Assembly: GCA_964515555.1 (NCBI GenBank)
Contig: CAZEVY010000020.1
Coordinates: 1-61,701, forward strand
Length of the DNA stretch: 61,701 bases
Reading direction: 5' to 3'
Origin: CAZEVY01 sp964515555
Lineage (GTDB): Bacteria > Acidobacteriota > Terriglobia > Bryobacterales > Bryobacteraceae
Under the pieces are notes generated by a model. That model made no database searches and was not told where the DNA came from. It saw nothing but the letters and a program-made list of their open reading frames with translations. Every line of letters starts with the position of its first letter. Within the stretch, counting starts at the first letter, position 1. Both the position numbers and the translations under genes were made by a program. Below are positions 26,940 to 35,654 of the stretch, piece by piece.

Positions 26940-28926
26940 ACCAGATCCCCACGCGAACGTCGAAGTAATTCGGCCGCCGCGGATTCCCTTCATTCACCAT
27001 GTGCGCGCCGCGCAGCACGTCGGCGGCGACGAACATCCCGGCCGGCATGCTCTCCCACCGGAATCGCACACCAGGTCCCGTCTCGGCGAAGTTGGCCCAG
27101 TAGAGGCGCCGCGCGTCGGTGGTGATGTTGGCGTTCCAGCACACCTGCGCGCGCAGCGCGCCCATCGGCGCCAGCGTGTAGCCGAAGCGATTCTGCGAGT
27201 AAAGCAGCAGGTCGTTCTCGAAGCGGCTGAGGAACACGGCGTCCTCGTGCGTTTCGGCGAAGGCGCCGCCCGACTCCGCGCCAAGCAGCCGTCCGAAGCC
27301 GCGCCCATACGACACGCCGCCGCGATAGTCGGGACCGGCGCGGCCATCGCCCTCGCGGCGCGCGTAGCGAATCGACGACCCCGCCTCGCCCCACGCCGTC
27401 AGCCTGCGCCAGGCGCGCGTCGCCACGCCGGCGCCGGCGATGAAGGCGCTCTCGGAGAGATACTGCGGCTGCACCCCTCCGGTCGCGCCGCGCACGTCGC
27501 CGGCGAATCGCAGGGAGAGATAGGGGCGCAACGGCAGGTTCGCCACGCGCACCTCGCCGCGAATCTGTCCATAAGAGAACATGTCCTTCCAGCGTGAGGA
27601 AAAGACCGGCAGCATCCACGCCGTCGCGCGGAAGCGCGTGAACTGCGGCTTCAGATTCCCGTAGGCGCGCGCGGCCTCGGCCGCGACTTTAGGGTCCGGA
27701 CTGCGGCGCGCCAGGTCGAACCAGCGTATCGCGCGATCGTCCTGCCGCAGCATGTTGTGCGTCCAGCCGAGCTTGAGGATCACGCCGAAGTCCGTGGGAT
27801 CGGCTTCGTGCGCCGACGCGTAGTAGCGCAGCGCGTCCTTCATGTATCCGGCCGCGTAGCTGCGGTCGGCCATCCGCAGCGTGTCGTCGGGCGGCGCGGG
27901 TGCCCCCGGCGTGCGCCGGCGCAGCGCTTCCGGCATGCCGAGCGATTCACGCACCCGCGCGGCCAGGTCTTCGTCGTCGGACGCGAGCGCGCGCTCCAGG
28001 TACACGCGCGACGCCGCGGCCTCGCCGCGCGCCTTCAGCAGGAACCCGAGCTGCGCCGACGCCATGTAGTCGTCCGGCGACTGGTCGGCGATGCGCTTCA
28101 GCTCCGTCTCCGCCTCCTGCTTCTGGTCCATGCTCAGAAGCAGAAACGCCAGTTCGCGGCGTAGTCCGGTGTTGGCTGGATCGAGCTCCAGCGCCCGACG
28201 GAACTCGTAGACGTACGGATAGCGCTCGGGCAGAAGTCCGCGCGCGGTCTCGGCGACGCGAGGCTCGGCCCCGCGCGAGGCCGCCAGCAGCGCCGCGTGC
28301 GACTGCTCGTCGAGCTTCATCTCCCTCCACACGCGCCCGAGATCGAGCAGCAGAGACCGCTGATCGGGCTTCAGTCGAAAAGCGCGCTCGTAATGTCGCG
28401 CCGCGAGGGCGGGATCGTCGCGCTGCTCGGCGAGCGCGGCCAGCTCGCGGTGTGCGCTGAAGTTCTCCGGCTCCCGCGCGATGGCCTCCGTCCACCGCGC
28501 GATTCCCTCGGCAAGAGGACGGTCGATGTTCTCGAAAGCCGTCTCGGCGGTCGCACGGCTCGCCGGGTCGCCCGACTTGCGGATGCGATCGAAGACGCGG
28601 CGCGCTTCCTGGCGCTCGCGCGTCTCGAAGCACAGGAAAGCGTACTCCAACGCGACATGGTGATCGGTGGGATCGAGGCGCGACGCCTCGGCGAACTGGT
28701 CGCGCGCAGCCTCGGTCTCGCCGACCTTCAGCAGCGCGTAGGCCAAGTCCTTGCGAATGGCCGCGCGCGCCGGTGCCGCGGCGATGGCGTCGCGGAATCG
28801 TGCGATGGCGTCGTCGTACTGCTTCGCGCGCAGGTGCTCGTACGCTTTGGCGAGAGGCGCGTAGGCGGGATCGCCCTGGGCGAAGGCCAGCGTCGCGCCG
28901 GCCACCAGCCAGCCGATCGTCCTCAT
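26923..28926 (-). CDS. TPR protein with C-terminal outer-membrane beta-barrel (PgaA/NfrA-like)
   Basis: The start at 28926 is chosen because AGGAGAGG lies 4 bases upstream of the ATG and the product then begins with a signal peptide (MRTIGWLVAGATLAFAQ). It has 667 residues. Residues about 18-415 are tandem tetratricopeptide repeats ('YAPLAKAYEHLRAKQYDDAI', 'LRRELAFLLLSMDQKQEAE'). Residues about 430-667 are alternating-hydrophobic strands rich in Tyr, Phe, Arg and Gly, ending 'YFDVRVGIWYAWSR', a plausible outer-membrane C-terminus with aromatic residues. The architecture matches exopolysaccharide-export porins such as PgaA, BcsC and PelB and the N4 receptor NfrA. No synthase or inner-membrane polymerase gene is present in the window. 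Confidence 0.65.
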   Translation of the reverse strand: MRTIGWLVAGATLAFAQGDPAYAPLAKAYEHLRAKQYDDAIARFRDAIAAAPARAAIRKDLAYALLKVGETEAARDQFAEASRLDPTDHHVALEYAFLCFETRERQEARRVFDRIRKSGDPASRATAETAFENIDRPLAEGIARWTEAIAREPENFSAHRELAALAEQRDDPALAARHYERAFRLKPDQRSLLLDLGRVWREMKLDEQSHAALLAASRGAEPRVAETARGLLPERYPYVYEFRRALELDPANTGLRRELAFLLLSMDQKQEAETELKRIADQSPDDYMASAQLGFLLKARGEAAASRVYLERALASDDEDLAARVRESLGMPEALRRRTPGAPAPPDDTLRMADRSYAAGYMKDALRYYASAHEADPTDFGVILKLGWTHNMLRQDDRAIRWFDLARRSPDPKVAAEAARAYGNLKPQFTRFRATAWMLPVFSSRWKDMFSYGQIRGEVRVANLPLRPYLSLRFAGDVRGATGGVQPQYLSESAFIAGAGVATRAWRRLTAWGEAGSSIRYARREGDGRAGPDYRGGVSYGRGFGRLLGAESGGAFAETHEDAVFLSRFENDLLLYSQNRFGYTLAPMGALRAQVCWNANITTDARRLYWANFAETGPGVRFRWESMPAGMFVAADVLRGAHMVNEGNPRRPNYFDVRVGIWYAWSR

Positions 28927-28995
28927 GACACCTCTCCTCTGGAGTAGTGCCGGGCGCACCGGAATATTCTCGCGACTCGGCCGTCACCCGCTAAG

Positions 28996-30174
28996 ATGTT
29001 TCGTATGCCCCAATTTCGCGGCGTCGACTACATGCACTTCGATTCGCTCCTCTCCGAGCAGGAGCTGCTGGTGCGGCAGACCGCGCGCCGCTTCGTCGAC
29101 GAGAACGTCGCACCGTTGGTGCGCGAAGCGTTCCGCGAGGGACGCTTTCCCAAGGAGGTCGTGCCGAAGATCGCCGAGTTGGGATTCTTCGGGGCGAATC
29201 TCGAAGGCTACGGCTGTGCGGGGATGAGCAACGTGGAGTACGGCATCATCATGCAGGAGCTGGAGCGCGCCGATTCCGGCGTCCGCAGCTTCGTCTCCGT
29301 GCAGGGCGCGCTGGTGATGTACCCGATCCTCACCTACGGCTCCGAGGAGCAGAAGGCGAAGTACCTTCCGAAGATGCAAAAGGCCGAGCTGATCGGCTGC
29401 TTCGGACTCACCGAGCCTGGCTTCGGGTCGAACCCCGCGGGCATGCTGACGAAGGCGCGGCGCGACGGCTCGCACTGGGTGCTCAACGGCGAGAAGACCT
29501 GGATCACCAACGGCTCAGTCGCCGACGTGGCGCTGGTGTGGGCGCGCGCCGACGAGGGCATTCGCGGATTCCTGGTGGAGCGCGGCACGCCGGGTTTCTC
29601 GGCGTCGGATCTGCACGGGAAGCTCTCGATGCGCGCTTCGGTGACGTCGAGCCTTTCGCTCTGCGACTGCCGCGTGCCCGATTCGGCGATGCTGCCCGGC
29701 GCGAAGGGACTGAAAGGCCCGTTGAGCTGCCTGACGCAGGCGCGCTTCGGCATCGGATGGGGCGTCATCGGCGCGGCCATGGACTGCTACGAGACCGCGC
29801 GGCAATACACGATCGACCGCAAGCAGTTCGACGACCGCCCGATCGCGTCGCATCAACTGGTGCAGGAAAAGCTGGCGTGGATGATCACCGAGATCACCAA
29901 AGCGCAGTTGCTGGCGCTGCACGCGGGTCGGCTGAAGGACGCCGGCAAGCTCGAGCCGGCGCACGTCTCGATGCTGAAGCGCAACAACGTCGCCATGGCG
30001 CTCGAATGCGCGCGCCTGAGCCGCGACCTGCTGGGCGCCAACGGCATCATGGACGAGTACCCGATCATGCGCCACATGTGCAACCTGGAGACGGTGAAGA
30101 CCTACGAGGGAACGGATCACATCCACGCGCTGGTGATCGGCGAGCGGGTGACGGGCGTGGCGGCGTATAAGTGA
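28996..30174 (+). CDS. gcdH: Acyl-CoA dehydrogenase, glutaryl-CoA dehydrogenase-like
   Basis: A complete 392-residue FAD acyl-CoA dehydrogenase: N-terminal helical domain, the FAD segment 'GCFGLTEPGFGSNPAGM' and 'VLNGEKTWITNGSVADV', and the catalytic-base motif near the C-terminus 'VKTYEGTDHIHALVIGERV' with Glu in the GcdH/SCAD position. 'GKLSMRASVTSSL' (RAS in the substrate loop) and 'FRGVDYMHFDSLLSEQE' at the N-terminus are characteristic of glutaryl-CoA dehydrogenase, which makes crotonyl-CoA in lysine, tryptophan and benzoyl-CoA breakdown. It is a lone plus-strand gene converging on the operon at 30178 with a 3-base gap. Other short-chain substrates are possible. Confidence 0.8.
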   Translation: MFRMPQFRGVDYMHFDSLLSEQELLVRQTARRFVDENVAPLVREAFREGRFPKEVVPKIAELGFFGANLEGYGCAGMSNVEYGIIMQELERADSGVRSFVSVQGALVMYPILTYGSEEQKAKYLPKMQKAELIGCFGLTEPGFGSNPAGMLTKARRDGSHWVLNGEKTWITNGSVADVALVWARADEGIRGFLVERGTPGFSASDLHGKLSMRASVTSSLSLCDCRVPDSAMLPGAKGLKGPLSCLTQARFGIGWGVIGAAMDCYETARQYTIDRKQFDDRPIASHQLVQEKLAWMITEITKAQLLALHAGRLKDAGKLEPAHVSMLKRNNVAMALECARLSRDLLGANGIMDEYPIMRHMCNLETVKTYEGTDHIHALVIGERVTGVAAYK

Positions 30175-30177
30175 GCG

Positions 30178-32361
30178 CTATTCCTGCTCGAACAACCCCG
30201 CGCGATCGACGCGCTCGCCCTTGAGGAACACCGTCGAGATGCGCTCGGTCGTCGAGATGTCGCGCAGCGGGTCGCCGTCGAGGATCACGAGCGTCGCCTC
30301 GTAGCCCTTCTTCACAAGCCCGATGCGGTGCGACGCGCCGACCAGGCGCGCGGCGTTGTACGTCGCCGCCTGCAAGACGACCGCCGGCGGAAGTCCCGCC
30401 TTCACCCAAAGCTGAAGCTCGCGATGCAGCGCCGCGCCGTGGACCACCATCGGATTCCCGGCGTCGCTGCCCGCCGCCAGCGGCACGCCCGCCTTCCACG
30501 CCTCGCGCAGGTTCTCCATCGCCGTGTCGAACGCCACCGGGTAGCCGCCGAACCGCCGCGAGGCCGCACCCATCATCTTCCGAGTCGACGCCAGCAATCC
30601 CGCGGGCGCTACTTGCTCGACCAGCGACCGCGCCAGCAGATCGTTGCGCCCTTGCGCCATCTCGAAGAACGCCTCGCCGACCGAGAGCGTCGGGTCGTAG
30701 TACACGCCCGCCTTCGCCATGCGCGCGAACACGTCCGCCGGAATGCGCTCGCGAAACGACCCGTGCTCGATACCCGCGGCCCCGGCGTCGAGAGCGTCCG
30801 CGATGTCGCGCGCATCGCCGGTGTGGACCACCATCGGCAGCTTCACGGCGCGCGCCGCCTCGCCGATCGCGCGCAGCACGGCGACGTCCATGCGCTGGAA
30901 GAGCATCTTGCCGCCGCCCGCCTCCATCACCGCCTTGACGCCGTCGACACCAAGCCGCTGGAGCGCCTCCACCTGCGACTTCGCCTCCGCCGCAGTCGCC
31001 GGCGTCCGTGTGAACTGAGCGGCCGCCATCTGCCGGAACATCTCGGGCGCCTCGCGGAACATCTGCGTCGGATGCCCCTTCTCGGCGGTGAACAGCGGTC
31101 CGACCAGGAAGAACTCGGCGCCCAGGCGCTCACCCGACACGATCTCGCGGCGCACGGCGACGGCTTCATCGGTGAAGTCGCCGGCGCTCTTCACGGCGGT
31201 GACGCCCGCGTAAAGCTGGGCGGCGAGCGCGCGCCGGATGCCGCCCCACTTCTGGTAGTCCTCGGGATTCTCGAACAGCCCGCCGGGCGAGCCGAGGTGC
31301 ACGTGCACGTCGATGAGTCCGGGGATGACGGTCTTGCCGGCGGCCTCGATGGCGTCGGCGCGCAGCGTCTTGGGGTCGGGCGCGGCTCCCTCGTAGACTT
31401 CGGCGATGCTGCCGTTGCGGATGAGAACCGCTCCGTTCTCGATGACGCGCCCGTCGCCGACGAAGATGTGCGCGCCGCGGATCAGGCGCGGCACGCTACG
31501 GCGAATCTCGCGGTCGAGCGCCTTGGCCTGCTTGATCTCGCCGCGGCTGTACGCTTCGCGCACTCCGAGCAGAATGAACGGCAGGAACGCCGCCAGCACC
31601 CAGAGCTTGGAGGCGCGCGGGAGCTTCTCGTCCTTCTCCCAGCGGAAGAGCTTCATGGCGATGAAGGTGGCGACGACGGTCGAGATCAGCAGGGCGCCCA
31701 GCGCGCCGGCGACGGCGTCGAGTCCCTCGGATCGCAGCATGACCTTCTGAATCCCCGCGTTGAGATAGGACGCGGGAAGGAACTGCGAGACGATCTGCGC
31801 GCCGACCGGGAGGATGCTGAGCGGGAAGGTCGCGCCGCTGATGAACATCATCGGCATGTAGAGAATCTGGATGAGGATGTTGCTCTCCGCCATCGAATTG
31901 GCGACGGCGGCGACGATCAGCCCGATGGCGCGGAAGGCCCACGACCCGACCGTCACCACCACCAGCAGCGTGAACCAGCGTTCGGGAATCGGCATGCCGT
32001 AGACCGCGCGCGCCAGGCCGATCACCAGCGCGACGGCGGGCAGGTAGAGCAGCCACCCGGAGATGATCATCGCGAGGAGCATCGGCAGCGGTCCGATGGG
32101 CGTGACCTTGAAGCGCCGCAGAATGTTGGCCTCGCGCTCCATCACCGCGCGCAGGCCCGCGCCGAACAGCCCGTTGCCGAGGACGCCGATGACCAGCACC
32201 ATCGAGATGACGCGCGTCATGGCGCCGCCGGGCTGTGCGCCCATGAACTGCCCGAAGCCGAAGAAGAAGATCAGCGGGAAGACGTAGTTGAAGAAGAGCA
32301 CGCCGCGCTCGCGCAGGGCGAGCCTCAGGTAGACGCGGGTGAGGGCGAGCGTGGCTTTCAC
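30178..32361 (-). CDS. ABC-2 transporter permease fused to a metal-dependent amidohydrolase
   Basis: One uninterrupted frame of 727 residues. Residues 1-245 are an ABC-2 permease with about six membrane helices ('LALRERGVLFFNYVFPLIFF', 'MMFISGATFPLSILPVG'). Residues about 252-268 form an extra hydrophobic segment (LWVLAAFLPFILLGV). Residues about 290-727 are an imidazolonepropionase-like amidohydrolase with the metal motif 'PGLIDVHVHLG' (His353, His355), later 'VVHTGD' and 'IEHGS' His ligands, and 'GSDAGNP' with the catalytic Asp. An odd total of membrane segments would put the hydrolase in the periplasm (inference). The start is GTG at 32361, after GGGAG, 19 bases behind the cognate ATPase gene. 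This is either a true fusion or a gene merger by loss of a stop. Confidence 0.8.
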   Translation of the reverse strand: MKATLALTRVYLRLALRERGVLFFNYVFPLIFFFGFGQFMGAQPGGAMTRVISMVLVIGVLGNGLFGAGLRAVMEREANILRRFKVTPIGPLPMLLAMIISGWLLYLPAVALVIGLARAVYGMPIPERWFTLLVVVTVGSWAFRAIGLIVAAVANSMAESNILIQILYMPMMFISGATFPLSILPVGAQIVSQFLPASYLNAGIQKVMLRSEGLDAVAGALGALLISTVVATFIAMKLFRWEKDEKLPRASKLWVLAAFLPFILLGVREAYSRGEIKQAKALDREIRRSVPRLIRGAHIFVGDGRVIENGAVLIRNGSIAEVYEGAAPDPKTLRADAIEAAGKTVIPGLIDVHVHLGSPGGLFENPEDYQKWGGIRRALAAQLYAGVTAVKSAGDFTDEAVAVRREIVSGERLGAEFFLVGPLFTAEKGHPTQMFREAPEMFRQMAAAQFTRTPATAAEAKSQVEALQRLGVDGVKAVMEAGGGKMLFQRMDVAVLRAIGEAARAVKLPMVVHTGDARDIADALDAGAAGIEHGSFRERIPADVFARMAKAGVYYDPTLSVGEAFFEMAQGRNDLLARSLVEQVAPAGLLASTRKMMGAASRRFGGYPVAFDTAMENLREAWKAGVPLAAGSDAGNPMVVHGAALHRELQLWVKAGLPPAVVLQAATYNAARLVGASHRIGLVKKGYEATLVILDGDPLRDISTTERISTVFLKGERVDRAGLFEQE

Positions 32362-32380
32362 TTTGTCGGCTCCCGCCTCC

Positions 32381-33328
32381 TCATTCCCTCAGTCTCCTTC
32401 CCGTCAGCTCGATGAAGACGTCTTCGAGCGTCGGGCGCTTCAGGTGGATGTCGGCGAGTTCGACGCCCTGCTGGTCGATCCACTTCACGAGCTCGACGAC
32501 GGCGCGCGCCGGATGACGCGCGGTGACGACGATCTGGAGTCCGTCGTCGCTGATGACGGTCTTCTCGGCGTCCATCGGCGGAGGCGTGCGGTCGGTGAGC
32601 GGCGACTCGCAGGTAATCTCGATGCGAGCGTGGCCGAGCGTACGCGCCTGAATCTCGCGCGGCGTGCCGAGCGCGATGATGCGTCCGTGGTCGACGATGG
32701 CCACGCGGTCGCAGAGGCGCTCGGCCTCCTCGATGTAGTGCGTCGTCAGGAGAATCGTGCGGCGTCCGGCGCGCAGCTCCTCGATGAGGCGGTGGATCTC
32801 GTGCCGCGCCTGCGGGTCGAGGCCGGTGGTCGGCTCGTCGAGGAAGAGAAGCTGCGGGTCGTTGATCATCGCGAGCGCGATCGCCAGGCGCTGCTTCTGC
32901 CCGCCCGAGAGCGTCCCGTAGTAGCTGGCGCGCTTGTCCCAGATTTCGAGGCGCTTCAGCAGCGCGGCCGCGTCGACCTGCCGGGAGTAGAGCGACGCGA
33001 ACAACTCCATGGCCTCGGCGACCGTCATCTTCTCGGCGAGGTTGGTTGCCTGGAGGCACACGCCGATGCGCTCCTTGATGGCGCGCACCTCGACGCCCGG
33101 GTCGAGTCCGAGCACGCGCACTTCTCCGGAGGAACGGGCGCGGAGGCCTTCGAGAATCTCGACGGTCGTCGTCTTGCCGGCGCCGTTAGGGCCGAGGAGT
33201 CCGAAGACCTCGCCCTGCGCGACCTCGAAGTCGATTCCGGCGACGGCCTCGAAATCGCCGTAGCTCTTGCGCAGCGCGCGAACGCTGATCGCGGCGCCGT
33301 TCGCGCTTCCTACCTGGCCGCCAGCCAC
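32381..33328 (-). CDS. ABC transporter ATP-binding protein (ABC-2 / drug-resistance type)
   Basis: A 315-residue ATPase with Walker A 'GLLGPNGAGKTTTVEILEG', Q-loop 'GVCLQATNLAEKMTV', signature 'LSGGQKQRLAIA', Walker B 'LLFLDEPTTGLDP' and switch His 'LLTTHYIEEAERL'. The C-terminal extension ('VELADIHLKRPTLEDVFIELTG') is typical of CcmA/DrrA-like subunits that pair with ABC-2 permeases. No ATG precedes Walker A in frame; GTG at 33328 with GGAG 8 bases upstream is the best start, overlapping the cytochrome gene by 19 bases. It should power the permease domain of the following fusion protein. The exported substrate is unknown. Confidence 0.85.
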   Translation of the reverse strand: MAGGQVGSANGAAISVRALRKSYGDFEAVAGIDFEVAQGEVFGLLGPNGAGKTTTVEILEGLRARSSGEVRVLGLDPGVEVRAIKERIGVCLQATNLAEKMTVAEAMELFASLYSRQVDAAALLKRLEIWDKRASYYGTLSGGQKQRLAIALAMINDPQLLFLDEPTTGLDPQARHEIHRLIEELRAGRRTILLTTHYIEEAERLCDRVAIVDHGRIIALGTPREIQARTLGHARIEITCESPLTDRTPPPMDAEKTVISDDGLQIVVTARHPARAVVELVKWIDQQGVELADIHLKRPTLEDVFIELTGRRLRE

Positions 33329-34017
33329 CGCAGATACTCCGCGACGGCGGCCAATTCCGCGTCGGTGTAGTTGGCGGTCACCGCGGCGTGCGACCATCCG
33401 GCGGCGCCGTCGGCGAGCTTCGTCTCGGAAGCGGCGACCGTGCGCAGCACCGGCGGGGGCTTGGTGAGATCGTACAATTTCACCCAGTCCTGTTTCTGGT
33501 CGACGACCAGCGCTGGGAAGCTGTCGCCGCCGACGGCGGCGGTTCTCACGTTGGGCGCGGGAGCTTTGCGGATGCCGGCGGCGCTGGCGCGCGCCAGCAC
33601 GCCGACGTTGGGGCCGATGGCGATGCCGCGGCCTTCGACCGCGTGGCAGGTGGAGCATCGAATGCCGCGCACGGCGTCGAAGAAAAGGTCGCGTCCGCGC
33701 TGCGCGGCCGCCGGTAGGGGCTTCTCCTTCACAGCGGCCGCGCCGGCGACGCCGGTGACGAAAGTGACGACGGCGTCGATGTCGGCGGCGGAGAGGCGGC
33801 CCTGAAAGCCGGGCATGCCGGTTCCGCCGACGCCATCGCGCACGGCCTTGAGGACGAGGGCGCGATCGAGGCCGCGGCCGGTGACGCGCGGCGCGCGCCC
33901 CGCCGATCCGCCGGAGCCGTGGCAATAGCCGACGGCGCAGCTTTGCGCGAAGATTCTCGCGCCCCGGGCGTCGGGCGCGGCGGGGGCCTGCGCCAACAGA
34001 AGAAGCGCGAGGATCAT
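33310..34017 (-). CDS. Exported dihaem cytochrome c with an unusual CX4CH first haem site
   Basis: A 235-residue protein starting at 34017 in an ATGA overlap with the PQQ dehydrogenase stop; the signal peptide is MILALLLLAQAPAA. The first cytochrome-c domain has Cys27-X4-Cys32-His33 (SCAVGYCHG) rather than CXXCH, with a distal Met68 in 'GTGMPGFQG'. The second domain has a canonical CSTCH at 121-125. A C-terminal 'LAAVAEYLRWLA' helix closes the second fold. Next to a quinoprotein dehydrogenase it most likely accepts electrons from PQQ in the periplasm. Because of the overlaps on both sides it is probably translated together with the dehydrogenase and the ABC ATPase. Confidence 0.8.
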   Translation of the reverse strand: MILALLLLAQAPAAPDARGARIFAQSCAVGYCHGSGGSAGRAPRVTGRGLDRALVLKAVRDGVGGTGMPGFQGRLSAADIDAVVTFVTGVAGAAAVKEKPLPAAAQRGRDLFFDAVRGIRCSTCHAVEGRGIAIGPNVGVLARASAAGIRKAPAPNVRTAAVGGDSFPALVVDQKQDWVKLYDLTKPPPVLRTVAASETKLADGAAGWSHAAVTANYTDAELAAVAEYLRWLAAR

Positions 34018-35654
34018 CGCGACTCCTCCGGCAGAGCGAAGACGAACAGCGTCGAGCCGCCCGGGAACGCCTCGGTCTCCGGCCAGAACTGCGTGATCAA
34101 TCCGGCGATCGCCGAGCCCCATCCCGAGGGCGTCGCGATGTACTGCCGCCCGCGCACCGCGTACGAGATCGGCGACCCGCGATGCCCGCTGCCGGTCGGA
34201 AAGCTCCACAGCTTCTCGCCGGTGCGCGCGTGCAGCGCGAAGAAGAAGCCCTCGGGGTCGCCGGTGAACACGAGATCGCCCGCGGTGGAGAGCACCGACG
34301 CCAGCAGCGGGTACTTCGAGCGGTACGACCAATGCAGCTTGCCGGTCACCGGATCGCGCGCGTCGAGGTGCGAGTAGGCCGGCTCGCCCGGCGGATGCTT
34401 CGCCGTGAACGATCCGCCGAAGAAGGTCTGCCCCTCGCGCGGCTCCTCGGGCGCGGCGGTAACTTCCTGGCACCACTCGATGGCCGTCGAGTAGAAGAAG
34501 CCGGTGCGCGGCGAGTACGACGCCTGGTTCCAGCTTCGACCGCCGCCGATCGACGGACACATCGTCATGGTCCTGCCGGGCTGCGGCTCATCGCGGCCGA
34601 CGAGGTTGCCGTTCGCGTCGACGCCCTTGACCCACGTCAGATGCTTCACGAGATTCCAGGCGCTGACGAACTTGCCGGTGGCGCGGTCGACGACGAACAC
34701 GATGCCGCCCTTGTTGACGTTGACCAGCAGCTTGCGCGGCGCGCCGCCGGCGGGCAGATCGAGCAGCACGTTCTCGTAGGCGGTGTCGAAGTCCCAGACG
34801 TCGTGCGGGATCTGCTGGTGATGCCAGACCAGCCTGCCGGTGTCGGGATTCAGCGCCACGACGCTGTCGGTGTAAAGGTTCGCGCCTTTGCGCGAGCCGC
34901 CGTAGAAATCCGCCGCCGGATTACCGACGCTCCAGTAGACGAGGTTCAGCCCGGCGTCGTAGGAGCCGGTCATCCAGCTCGATCCGCCACCGTACTTCCA
35001 ACTGTCGCCGGACCATGTTTCGTGCCCCGGCTCGCCCGGCCCCGGAATCGTCCAGAAGCGCCAGAGGTGGCGGCCGGTGCGCGCGTCGAAGGCGTTGATG
35101 TAGCCGCGATGCGCCGAGTCGCCGCCGGTAACGCCGACGATCACCTTGTCGCGCACGACGAGCGGGGCGGCCGTGATGTTGCAGCCACACTGCACGCCGT
35201 CCTCGACGTTGACGCGCCAGAGCTCGCGCCCGCTCTTGCGGTCGAGCGCGACGACGTGGTTGTCGATGGTGCCCATGAAGACGCGGTCGCCCGCGGCGGC
35301 CACGCCGCGGTTCCAAGGTCCGTAGAAGGTCACCCAGTCGCGGGGGATCGGGTAGACGTAGCGCCAGATCGTGCGACCGGTGGCGGCGTCGAGCGCGTAG
35401 ACGATGTTGCGCGACGTGGAGAGATACATCACACCGTCGAGCACGATGGGCGTCGACTGCAACCCGCCGTTGGGGTCGCCCGTCTGGAAGACCCAGGCGG
35501 GAGCGAGCCGCCGGACGTTCGCGGCGTTGACCTGGTCGAGCGCGCTGTAGCGCCAGGCGCGATACGTGCCGAGGTTGTGGGGCCAGTCGGCGCTCGTGGG
35601 GCCGTCTTGAGCCGACGCCGCCAGCGCGGCGAGCGCCAGGATCGCGACTCTCAC
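34014..35654 (-). CDS. PQQ-dependent dehydrogenase (quinoprotein alcohol-dehydrogenase family)
   Basis: A 546-residue exported beta-propeller; GTG start at 35654 overlapping the DJ-1 gene stop, signal MRVAILALAALAASAQ. Repeated W-motifs such as 'YALDAATGRTIWRY', 'VALDRKSGRELWRV' and 'NAFDARTGRHLWRFW' define the propeller blades. 'GVQCGCNITAAP' holds two nearby cysteines in the place where PQQ alcohol dehydrogenases have their disulfide ring. 'IPHDVWDFDTAYENVLLDLP' carries the catalytic Asp. The Ca-binding Glu of 'GGEFGVRG' appears as Asp in 'GGDSAHRG'. The enzyme probably oxidises an alcohol or related substrate in the periplasm and passes electrons to the adjacent cytochrome. Substrate is unknown; PQQ biosynthesis genes are not in this window. 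Confidence 0.85.
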   Translation of the reverse strand: MRVAILALAALAASAQDGPTSADWPHNLGTYRAWRYSALDQVNAANVRRLAPAWVFQTGDPNGGLQSTPIVLDGVMYLSTSRNIVYALDAATGRTIWRYVYPIPRDWVTFYGPWNRGVAAAGDRVFMGTIDNHVVALDRKSGRELWRVNVEDGVQCGCNITAAPLVVRDKVIVGVTGGDSAHRGYINAFDARTGRHLWRFWTIPGPGEPGHETWSGDSWKYGGGSSWMTGSYDAGLNLVYWSVGNPAADFYGGSRKGANLYTDSVVALNPDTGRLVWHHQQIPHDVWDFDTAYENVLLDLPAGGAPRKLLVNVNKGGIVFVVDRATGKFVSAWNLVKHLTWVKGVDANGNLVGRDEPQPGRTMTMCPSIGGGRSWNQASYSPRTGFFYSTAIEWCQEVTAAPEEPREGQTFFGGSFTAKHPPGEPAYSHLDARDPVTGKLHWSYRSKYPLLASVLSTAGDLVFTGDPEGFFFALHARTGEKLWSFPTGSGHRGSPISYAVRGRQYIATPSGWGSAIAGLITQFWPETEAFPGGSTLFVFALPEESR

